This document shows, in pieces, positions 50,612 through 58,032 of a DNA stretch of 64,000 nt. The stretch's first letter is position 1. Each line of letters starts with the position of its first letter. The notes under the pieces were generated by a model that was not told the DNA's origin, did no database searches, and saw only the letters and a program-made list of their open reading frames with translations. The DNA lies in assembly GCF_040654195.1 (NCBI RefSeq), contig NZ_JBFAHM010000020.1:27404-91403 (forward strand), read 5' to 3'. Position numbers and translations under genes: made by a program. The DNA comes from Hamadaea sp013361475 (GTDB lineage Bacteria; Actinomycetota; Actinomycetes; Mycobacteriales; Micromonosporaceae).

Positions 50612-51500
50612 GGCCGTACCCCTGCTCCCCCTGCCAGAAGAAGACGAAGCCGGCCAAGCCCACCAGCACGGCCCACCCGCCCGCCATGATGAAAAGCTGA
50701 CCAGTCGGCAGCATTGACGGGGTCTCGACGAGCAGTGCGCTTCGGAAGATCTCGATGAAGACGACGAGCGGGTTCGCTTGCACTACCGCCGCCACCGGCT
50801 TCGGCAGATGCTCGGCGAACACGTCGACGCTGTAGAAGACGCCGGAGCCGTACATCCACGTCCGCAGGACGAACGGGAGCACCTGGCGGATGTCTGCCGC
50901 CTTCGCGCCCAACCGGGCCAGGATCAAGGCCAAACCGCCGTTGAAGACGGTGACCAGGAAGATCCCAGGAAGGATCAGCAGCCATTCCAGACGGACCGGC
51001 TCGCCGGTGACCACGACGATCCCGAGGAGGACGACCATCGCGACCAGAAGCTGTTGCAGCTGAGTCACCGTCGCGGCGACCGGGAGGCACGCCCGTGGGA
51101 ACTTCAACGCCCGGATCAGACCCAGGTTCCCCGAGAGCGCCTGAACGCCGTTCTGTGCGACGGCTTGCGTGTAGTTGAAGACGAACAGCCCGACGCAAAG
51201 GTAGCCCACGAAGTTCGGAATGCCCTGACGGGTGCCGAGGACGACACCGAAGATCAGGAAGTACACCGCCGCGTTGGTCAGCGGAGTCAGGACCTGCCAG
51301 ATCCGGCCGAGACGGGACGTGCCGTAGGAGGCGACCACCTTGGCGTTTGCGTAGGTCGTGATGAAATGCCGGTATTTCCAGACCTGAGTGAGGTAGGCCG
51401 CCAGACTCGGCCGCTCGGCCGCCACCCCAAGTCCATGCCGCAGGGCCAGCTCACGAAGAGGCAGTCCCGACGGCAAAGGGGCAGCAGCTATGTCTGACAT
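50604..51500 (-). CDS. ABC-2 permease, polysaccharide export (Wzm/TagG type)
   Basis: 298 residues. About six membrane segments. RLGRIWQVLTPLTNAAVYFL and YLCVGLFVFNYTQAVAQNG match TagG/Wzm, as does the QANPLVVFIEIFRSALL ending. It exports a lipid-linked polysaccharide. First gene of the minus-strand pair; divergent from the TetR gene with a shared intergenic palindrome (51574-51599). Confidence 0.92.
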   Translation of the reverse strand: MSDIAAAPLPSGLPLRELALRHGLGVAAERPSLAAYLTQVWKYRHFITTYANAKVVASYGTSRLGRIWQVLTPLTNAAVYFLIFGVVLGTRQGIPNFVGYLCVGLFVFNYTQAVAQNGVQALSGNLGLIRALKFPRACLPVAATVTQLQQLLVAMVVLLGIVVVTGEPVRLEWLLILPGIFLVTVFNGGLALILARLGAKAADIRQVLPFVLRTWMYGSGVFYSVDVFAEHLPKPVAAVVQANPLVVFIEIFRSALLVETPSMLPTGQLFIMAGGWAVLVGLAGFVFFWQGEQGYGRG

Positions 51501-51573
51501 GGCGTCACTCCGGTCTGAGGGGGCACACGACCAGCTGCGAAACGAGGTCGCCCAGGAAGGCTAGCGGGCACGA

Positions 51574-51599
51574 ACGTCGCTACGCAACCGTAGCGTCGT
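51574..51599. promoter_or_regulatory. Inverted repeat between exporter and TetR gene
   Basis: ACGTCGCTACG and CGTAGCGTCGT (11-base arms, one mismatch, 4-base spacer), with a third GCGCTAC half downstream. Good candidate operator for the TetR protein, set between divergent genes. Confidence 0.55.
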
Positions 51600-51616
51600 G
51601 CGCTACATTGCCCTGC

Positions 51617-52237
51617 ATGGCAGATCGCGCCCGAGAGCCCGCCGGTGCGGCGGTCCGCCGGCCGGAGATCACCGCCGCCGTTCTGGACGCGGTGGTCAGA
51701 GAGCTTTCCGAGGTCGGCTTCGGCCGCCTGTCGGTCGAGGGCGTCGCTCGCCGAGCAGGTGTGGCCAAGTCCGCGGTGTACCGGCGGTGGAACTCCAAGC
51801 TCGAAATGGTCCTGGAACTTTTGTCCGGCATGGTGAGTCGGCGGATCTCCCTGCCGGACAAGGGCAGTCTCCAAGCCGACCTCACGATGGTCGTAGACAT
51901 CCTGTCCACGGTGCTCGAGCATCCGATGGCCAAGAATGTCCTGCCCGACCTGCTTGCGGAGGCCGCGCGTAATCCGCAGATCGAGACGACCCTGCATGCG
52001 GCGATCCAGGCTGCGCAACGCGATGTCGGCGACCTGCTCGTCAGCCGCGCGGTGGATCGAGGCGAACTGCCGGGAACAGTGGATCGTGAGTTGCTGACCG
52101 ACCTCATCGCCGGCCCGCTTTACTGGCGCATCTCCGTCATGCGCAGCCACGTCCCACCTGGATACGCCGACCAGCTCAGTGAGGCGATCCGATGCGCCGT
52201 CCAGGCCGCCTCCCGCACGGGTCTTGCCCCTCATTGA
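51617..52237 (+). CDS. TetR-family regulator
   Basis: 206 residues from ATG at 51617. HTH at residues 14-60 (RRPEITAAVLDAVVRELSEV, GFGRLSVEGVARRAGVAKSA, VYRRWNSK), with a ligand domain of TetR_C type (HPMAKNVLPDLLAEAARNPQ, PGTVDRELLTDLIAGPLYWR). It is divergent from the exporter genes and probably controls them and itself via the palindrome at 51574. Effector unknown. Confidence 0.9.
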   Translation: MADRAREPAGAAVRRPEITAAVLDAVVRELSEVGFGRLSVEGVARRAGVAKSAVYRRWNSKLEMVLELLSGMVSRRISLPDKGSLQADLTMVVDILSTVLEHPMAKNVLPDLLAEAARNPQIETTLHAAIQAAQRDVGDLLVSRAVDRGELPGTVDRELLTDLIAGPLYWRISVMRSHVPPGYADQLSEAIRCAVQAASRTGLAPH

Positions 52238-52260
52238 CGGCTCTGGCCGCTCGCTACTCA

Positions 52261-53478
52261 TCACGCCCTGGTACGAGCGCCGAGGTCGGCGTCGGCGCCA
52301 CCGTCGCCGACCGGCGGAAACGATGTCGCCGGTGGAAACGGCGTGGTCGGCGGAAGGGGGCTCGCCAACTGCGGAGGCGGCGGAAGCGGCGTCGTCGCAA
52401 CACGCTGTGTCGTCGATGGAAGCGGCGTCGTCGGCGGGACGGCAAGCGCAGGGCCGGCCGCCGCCGGTGGCTGAGTGTCCGCCTCCGACAACCCTCCCCG
52501 GTCCCGGCTGCGCCATTCGAGCGCATGACGGATTCCGTCCTCGATGGTCAGTTTGGGCACCCATCCCAGCAGCCGCGCCGATCGCTCGGTACGCGTATAG
52601 GCGCCGAGGATGTCACCCGGCCGCCGCCCTGCGGTCTGGTACGGCATCTCGGCGTCGATGACGACGTTGAAGTCGTTGAGCAGCTCATAGACGGTCGTGC
52701 CCTTGCCGCCACCAATGTTGATCACCACGTAGCCGGACGGGCTCGTGGCGACGACGTCGTCGAAGCGCATCAGAGCCGCGACATGAGCCTCAGCGAGATC
52801 CCAGATGTGTAGATAATCCCGAATGGCAGTGCCGTCACGGGTTGGCCATCCGACGCCTGTGATGGCGAACGGCTCGCCCGCCTCGTACGCCTTGATCATC
52901 CGTCCGAGCGCATGGCTGGGATTCTTCACCTGCAACCCCGTACGCATCTGCGGGTCGGCGCCGATCGGGTTGAAATAGCGGAGGGAAATCGCCTTCAACT
53001 CGCCCGCGGCTGCGCAGTCGGCGAGGATGTCCTCCACGAACGCCTTCGTCCGCGCGTACGGGCTGAGCGGTTGCGTCGGGGAGTTCTCATCGACTGTCAT
53101 GTCGGCGGTGGCCCTGTACAACGCCGCGGTCGAGCTGAACACGATTCGCCGGCAGCCGTTGCGCGTCAGATGCTCAATCATGTCGATCGACTTCGACACG
53201 TTTTCCCGGTAGTACCGCAGTGGCTCGCGTACCGATTCCGGTACGACGATCAGACCGGCGCAGTGCACGACAGCCGTGATCTCAGGATGCTCGGCGAAAA
53301 TCTCGTCGACGAGCGTGCCGTCGCCGATGTCACCACGATAGAAGATGCGCCCGGCTGTGAACTCCTCACGACCGGACGACAAGTTGTCGAGAACGACGGG
53401 AGTCAATCCCGCGTCTATCAACGCCGACGCGATGGTGCTACCGATGAACCCGGCACCACCAGTAATCAGAACCTTCAC
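52261..53478 (-). CDS. galE: UDP-glucose 4-epimerase-like protein with Pro/Thr-rich tail
   Basis: 405 residues. NAD-binding GxxGxxG in VLITGGAGFIGSTIASALID, catalytic SSTAALYR with YARTK (YxxxK), and SLRYFNPIGADPQMRTG. It interconverts UDP-Glc/UDP-Gal or the N-acetyl forms; the exact sugar is not set by these residues. The normal fold ends near residue 330 (GIRHALEWRSRDR). The last 75 residues are a Pro/Thr-rich run with TTPLP and PPTTPFPP units, not part of the enzyme. It converges on the TetR gene with a 23-base gap. Confidence 0.88.
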   Translation of the reverse strand: MKVLITGGAGFIGSTIASALIDAGLTPVVLDNLSSGREEFTAGRIFYRGDIGDGTLVDEIFAEHPEITAVVHCAGLIVVPESVREPLRYYRENVSKSIDMIEHLTRNGCRRIVFSSTAALYRATADMTVDENSPTQPLSPYARTKAFVEDILADCAAAGELKAISLRYFNPIGADPQMRTGLQVKNPSHALGRMIKAYEAGEPFAITGVGWPTRDGTAIRDYLHIWDLAEAHVAALMRFDDVVATSPSGYVVINIGGGKGTTVYELLNDFNVVIDAEMPYQTAGRRPGDILGAYTRTERSARLLGWVPKLTIEDGIRHALEWRSRDRGGLSEADTQPPAAAGPALAVPPTTPLPSTTQRVATTPLPPPPQLASPLPPTTPFPPATSFPPVGDGGADADLGARTRA

Positions 53479-53552
53479 AACGTCCCCCGTTGCTTGTACT
53501 CCTGCCGCACCGGATCGCTGCGCAGTGCCAAGCGCCTGAGTGCTGCGACATA

Positions 53553-54695
53553 CTACTGGGCCTGCGAACTGCCCGTGGTCCCCGTGGGCTGCCGATCCGC
53601 GGCCGCCGGCTCGCGACCACCCGGCACTGCCCTCGTCCGCTGGCGCGGCACCGAGTCGGCGGACCTCTGCCGCGAGCGAGCCGCACTCGCCCGCCAGCGG
53701 CTGGTGACGGCGTACAGCCGTCTCAGCAGCGCGTAGAGAAAGTACTGGTCGCGACCCACGAGCGCATGCCGCAACCCGCTCACGCCTCCCGGCCGGGGAT
53801 AGCCGTCCTCGGGAAGCCAGCGTGCGTAGTCGGCGGCAACCCGGCGGAAGAACGCCCGGCGGGATCGTGCCGGCAGCCGAAGTTTGTTGCCGAGGATGAC
53901 CAGGTAGTGATTGATCATAATACGGAACAGTTCCGGCCGGAAGTCCTCATATGCCCCACCTGCCGCAGCGACGCCGTCGAAAAGCCGTTCGTACTGGGCG
54001 AAGACTTCGAAGTGGCGATCGCTCTGCGTGGTCGTGATACCGCCGGAGGGGCGCTGCCGATAGCAGTAGGAGACTCGATCGAGGCCATCGATGGTCTCCG
54101 CACCCATCAGCAGAAGATGACTGTAGAGACTGTCTTCGTACCAGCCGGGCGAGAAGCGCAGGCCGACGCGATCCAGATAGTCACGACGGGTGATCTTGGT
54201 GCAGGCCGACTGCGCGAGCCGGAGCAGTTCCCGCCGGTCCCGGAGGTTGATGGGCGACGTTAGCCCTCGCAGAAGATGGTCGCTCGACGGGGCGGCGACC
54301 GTGTCCCGGTCGACAACCTCGGCATGATCGACTATGAGCACGTCAGGGCGGGTCCGGACGAGCCGGTCGATCACTACGCCGACACTGCCGTCGGGTAGCC
54401 AGTCGTCGGAGTCCACGAACCACACGTACTCACCGCTCGCCTTGGAAAGGCCGACGTTGCGCGCCTCGCTCAGGCCGACGTTCGTGGGCAGGTGCAGCAC
54501 GGTGAGACGGGAATCCATCTCGGCGTACTCGTTGAGGATCGCCTGGCACCCGTCCGGCGAGGCATCATTGACCGCAATGACTTCGAGCCCAGGACCAGGG
54601 TAGGAAAGGATGGATTCGAGGCATTCCTCCAGAAACGACTCGACGCCATAAACCGGCACGACGACAGACAGCGTCGGGCCATTCTCGCTTTCCAC
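53553..54695 (-). CDS. Family 2 glycosyltransferase
   Basis: 380 residues from GTG at 54695. GT-A fold: LSVVVPVYGVESFLEECLES, VIAVNDASPDGCQAIL, SEARNVGLSKASGEYVWFVD with SDDW (the acidic metal motif). The C-terminal half (from about residue 210) has ALVGRDQYFLYALLRRLYAV and other aromatic-rich helices but no membrane segment. It adds a sugar to the polymer made by this locus; donor unknown. The frame upstream of 54695 is open but starts only with weak TTG. It lies upstream of galE, probably one transcript. Confidence 0.87.
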   Translation of the reverse strand: MESENGPTLSVVVPVYGVESFLEECLESILSYPGPGLEVIAVNDASPDGCQAILNEYAEMDSRLTVLHLPTNVGLSEARNVGLSKASGEYVWFVDSDDWLPDGSVGVVIDRLVRTRPDVLIVDHAEVVDRDTVAAPSSDHLLRGLTSPINLRDRRELLRLAQSACTKITRRDYLDRVGLRFSPGWYEDSLYSHLLLMGAETIDGLDRVSYCYRQRPSGGITTTQSDRHFEVFAQYERLFDGVAAAGGAYEDFRPELFRIMINHYLVILGNKLRLPARSRRAFFRRVAADYARWLPEDGYPRPGGVSGLRHALVGRDQYFLYALLRRLYAVTSRWRASAARSRQRSADSVPRQRTRAVPGGREPAAADRQPTGTTGSSQAQ

Positions 54696-54982
54696 GCCGG
54701 TGAGGTTGCCAGAACCACGGCAGCGTGCGCCACCTCCCGGACAACACAGTTCGGCCAAGCCGCCAGTGGCCGAGCGTGAGGTCCGTCACAATTAGTCCGT
54801 TCGTCGTTCCTGCCCGGCCGATCGCCTCTCGACCCATCGTCCGAAGTGCCGATAGCACTGGGGAATCCAGGCGTCGGAGGGGTTCTGGCCTTGGGCACCA
54901 TGACATGGCCGAGGTCGGTCTGGCATCCTGTGGAGCCGCACGGCACCACAACACGCGTCACTCGGGGGAAGGCAAAGAGTTC

Positions 54983-56068
54983 ATGGGAGCGCTCGTCCAG
55001 CACATCACCGGAGCACGTCCGAACTTCCCGAAGGCTGCACCGGTCATCCGCGCGCTGACAGAACTCGGCGTCGAGCAGCGACTCGTCCACACCGGACAGC
55101 ACTACGACGAGAAGATGTCGGACGTCTTCTTCCGCCAGCTGGGCCTGCCCCGGCCGGATGTGGATCTCGGGGTCGGCTCAGGTACGCACGCCCGGCAGAC
55201 CGCGGCGATCATGACGGGTCTGGAGGACCTGGTCATGGCGGAACGACCGGCGCTCCTGATCGTCTACGGCGACGTGAACTCCACCGTCGCGGCGGCCCTG
55301 GTCGCGGCCAAGCTCGGCATCCCGCTTGCGCATGTGGAAGCTGGCCTGCGCAGTTTCGACATGACCATGCCCGAGGAAGTCAACCGCCTCGTCACCGATC
55401 GGCTCTCCGACCTGCTGCTGTGCACCAGCGCCGACGCCGTCGCGCACCTGGGCAACGAGGGGGTCCACCCGGCGAAGATCCATCTCGTGGGCAACCCGAT
55501 GATCGATACGCTGCTGGCCAACCTCGACCGGTTCGACGCCGAGGCGGCGCGGGCCGGCCATGGCTTGTCCGACCGGTACGTGGTGGCGACCCTGCACCGC
55601 CCCGGCAACGTCGACGACCCCGCCGACGCCGCCGAACTCGTCAAGGCGATTCACTCCGTAGCGGACCAGGCCGAGATGGTCCTGCCGCTGCATCCCCGCG
55701 GACGCGCCAAGCTTCAGGAAGCGGGTCTCTTCGATCACCCCGCCCTCCGCATCATCGACCCGCTCGGGTACATCGAGTTCATGGGCCTTGTCCGGGGAGC
55801 AGCGGCCGTGGTGACGGACTCCGGCGGCGTTCAGGAGGAGACCACCATCCTCGGCGTGCCGTGCCTTACGCTCCGGCCCAACACCGAACGGCCGGTCACC
55901 ATCACCCACGGCACCAACCAGCTCGTCACCCGCCAGAATCTGCCTCAGGTGGCGTCCGCCGTGTTGAGCCGGGGCCGCGCCGAGAGCTGGTCCGTTCCGC
56001 CCTTGTGGGACGGCAGGGCTGGCGAGCGCATCGCAGCGATCGTCGCCGACCAACTTGCCCGATTCTGA
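54983..56068 (+). CDS. wecB: UDP-N-acetylglucosamine 2-epimerase, non-hydrolysing
   Basis: 361 residues. It turns UDP-GlcNAc into UDP-ManNAc. Seen: ITGARPNFPKAAPVIRALTE, GQHYDEKMSDVFFRQLGL, LAHVEAGLRSFDMTMPEEVN, the C-terminal UDP-binding VVTDSGGVQEETTILGVPCL and LRPNTERPVT, as in WecB. ATG at 54983 follows GGGGGAAGG; the longer frame from 54725 lacks any family feature. It provides ManNAc-type precursors for the polymer and starts the plus-strand trio with the two genes that follow. Confidence 0.94.
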   Translation: MGALVQHITGARPNFPKAAPVIRALTELGVEQRLVHTGQHYDEKMSDVFFRQLGLPRPDVDLGVGSGTHARQTAAIMTGLEDLVMAERPALLIVYGDVNSTVAAALVAAKLGIPLAHVEAGLRSFDMTMPEEVNRLVTDRLSDLLLCTSADAVAHLGNEGVHPAKIHLVGNPMIDTLLANLDRFDAEAARAGHGLSDRYVVATLHRPGNVDDPADAAELVKAIHSVADQAEMVLPLHPRGRAKLQEAGLFDHPALRIIDPLGYIEFMGLVRGAAAVVTDSGGVQEETTILGVPCLTLRPNTERPVTITHGTNQLVTRQNLPQVASAVLSRGRAESWSVPPLWDGRAGERIAAIVADQLARF

Positions 56069-56182
56069 GAACCGGCTGGTCCGGCAGGTGGGGCGGTCGA
56101 GCCCATGACATCCAGCTGATCGGCACATTTAGAATACGTGCCGACACCCCTGCCGGGGCCATCCCTCACCCGTGGAGAAGCA

Positions 56183-58006
56183 ATGTCCTCTCGGAGAGCA
56201 CGGCGCGTACTAGCCGCGATCTGCGCAGCAGCCGGGCCGTTGACGCTCCTCGGCAGTGTGCCGGCCGCCGGAGCGGCTGTACCGGCGTATACATTGGAAG
56301 AACGGGCCGAGGCGATCGCCCAGCCGGCGGTCATCTTCACGGAGATCCTCAGCGAGGGCATCATCCGTGATCGGCGCACGCGTAAGGCCGTCACCCCCAA
56401 GACGATGACTATCGGGATCCGCTGCAGCGCGGTCGTCATCAGCTCGTCCGGCATCGCGCTGAGCACCAACGACTGCGTGGCGCCTTCACGCAAGCGGCTA
56501 GCCGAGCTGGCGTTCGAGCAGCTGGCCAACCAGCTGATCGACCAGAACAAGCTGACCGAGGCCAACAAGAAGGCGTACATCGATCAGCTCACGCTGACCT
56601 CCGACTTCACCGCGGCGTCCGGGCCCGGCGATCCGCCGCGGCGGGTCTTCGCCCAGCTGGGCACGGCGACGGCCCGTCTGACGAGTTCGCCCGCCATCAC
56701 GGTGGAAGCACCGCCGGCGGCGGAGGACGACGAGAATCGACTCACGGCGATCAATCTCGGCGTCAAGGGCCTTCCGGCGGTCGAGCTCGACGACACCGCC
56801 ACGATCGCCGGCGATGCCGAGGTCGTGGCGATCGGGTACCACCCGATCGTCGCTGGCAAGACCTACGAGGTGACCACCACCGCCACCCATGTCACCGGCA
56901 CCCGCAAGGGAACTCCAGTCAGTTACAAGTTCTCCGACGACCTGCCCAGCGAGAACCGGGGTGGGGCGTTGGTGGACCTGGAGGGTCACCTGACGGGCGC
57001 GCTGCTCTGGAGCGACGCCGGCAACGACGTCGAGACAATCAAGCAGGTGCTCAGCCAGGTCGGCGTCACCAACTCGCTGAGCGACACCGACAAGCTCTAC
57101 CGCGAGGCCATCGACGACTACTTCGCGGGCCGCTACTCCGCCGCGATGAAGAAGCTCGACACGGTCAAGGCGGCGGCGCCGTCGAACGCCATGGCGGAGC
57201 GGTATCGTGCCTTGGCGACGAGCCGTGCGGCGATCGAGGGCGGCGAGCCCGCAACCTCGTTCAACGTGCCGATGTGGGCTATCGCGGCCGCCTCCGGGCT
57301 GGTCGGCGCAGTCCTGGCGGTCGTCATCGCGGTCGTGCTTCTACGGCGGCGCCGTACCGACCAGAACCTTGGCGAGACCCTGGTGCCCATCTCGGTCAAC
57401 CCGTTCGCGCCAACGTCAGGCCCGGGAGCGCATCCCACGTCAGGCGCGGGATTCACTCACTACCCACACGGTGGGTACGCCCAGGTTTCTCCGGCCAGTG
57501 GCGACGCCTTCCCGCACCCCAATGTGCTGGAGATCCCCCAAGCCGCACCCCCGGGCATGCCGGTGCCGCGGCCTCCCGTGCAGCAGCCGCCGGCGCAGCA
57601 CCAGCCGCCCATGCAGCAACCACCCATGCAGCCGCCCGTGCCGCAGCAACCACCCATGCAGCCGCCCGTGCCGCAGCAACCACCCATGCAGCCGCCCGTG
57701 CCGCAGCAACCACCCATGCAGCCGCCCGTGCAGCAGCGTCCGGTCGAGCCGGCAGTTCCGCCGGCGCCGATGTCGGCTCCGCCAGCCGGACCGCCTGGGC
57801 AGGTTCCACCGCGGCCCGAGGCTCCCTCCAGCGGCCCTCCGTTGTCGCCTGGGCTGCCCGCCATCCCGATGCCGGCGCACCATGCCGTCGAGGTACCAGC
57901 ACCGGAGAAAGCGGCGCCAGCACCGTTCGCATGGCCCGATGACGAGTCGATCCCGGCCGACGAGGCGGACAACCCTTGGGGTCCGCCGCCGCAGAATCGG
58001 GACTAG
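56183..58006 (+). CDS. Secreted membrane protein with degenerate trypsin-like domain and QQPPMQPPVP repeats
   Basis: 607 residues. Signal peptide (MSSRRARRVLAAICAAAGPL to AGAA, about 33 residues), trypsin-like beta-barrel (about 60-320), a helical repeat-like segment (320-358), one membrane segment near 362-386 (AIAAASGLVGAVLAVVIAVV) followed by an RRRR stop, and a cytoplasmic Pro/Gln-rich tail. The barrel keeps the strand VVISSSGIALSTND, but the expected catalytic His (NNH) is replaced by NDC, and the GNSGG serine site reads ENRGG, so it is a likely pseudo-protease. The tail holds four 10-residue copies. ATG at 56183 has GGAG upstream. It may bind a partner of the polysaccharide machine; role unknown. 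Confidence 0.75.
   Translation: MSSRRARRVLAAICAAAGPLTLLGSVPAAGAAVPAYTLEERAEAIAQPAVIFTEILSEGIIRDRRTRKAVTPKTMTIGIRCSAVVISSSGIALSTNDCVAPSRKRLAELAFEQLANQLIDQNKLTEANKKAYIDQLTLTSDFTAASGPGDPPRRVFAQLGTATARLTSSPAITVEAPPAAEDDENRLTAINLGVKGLPAVELDDTATIAGDAEVVAIGYHPIVAGKTYEVTTTATHVTGTRKGTPVSYKFSDDLPSENRGGALVDLEGHLTGALLWSDAGNDVETIKQVLSQVGVTNSLSDTDKLYREAIDDYFAGRYSAAMKKLDTVKAAAPSNAMAERYRALATSRAAIEGGEPATSFNVPMWAIAAASGLVGAVLAVVIAVVLLRRRRTDQNLGETLVPISVNPFAPTSGPGAHPTSGAGFTHYPHGGYAQVSPASGDAFPHPNVLEIPQAAPPGMPVPRPPVQQPPAQHQPPMQQPPMQPPVPQQPPMQPPVPQQPPMQPPVPQQPPMQPPVQQRPVEPAVPPAPMSAPPAGPPGQVPPRPEAPSSGPPLSPGLPAIPMPAHHAVEVPAPEKAAPAPFAWPDDESIPADEADNPWGPPPQNRD
57614..57733 (+). repeat. Four 30-bp tandem repeats (QQPPMQPPVP)
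   Basis: Units at 57614-57643, 57644-57673, 57674-57703 and 57704-57733. The first three are identical; the fourth ends CAG rather than CCG. Coding in frame, low-complexity, likely to vary in copy number between strains. Confidence 0.85.
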
Positions 58007-58032
58007 CGCAAACGGATGATCGGGGGAGAGAA

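Noticed and set aside
57614..57733. Regular 30-bp repeats as a possible CRISPR array
   Set aside because: No unique spacers and the units are in frame with a coding sequence.
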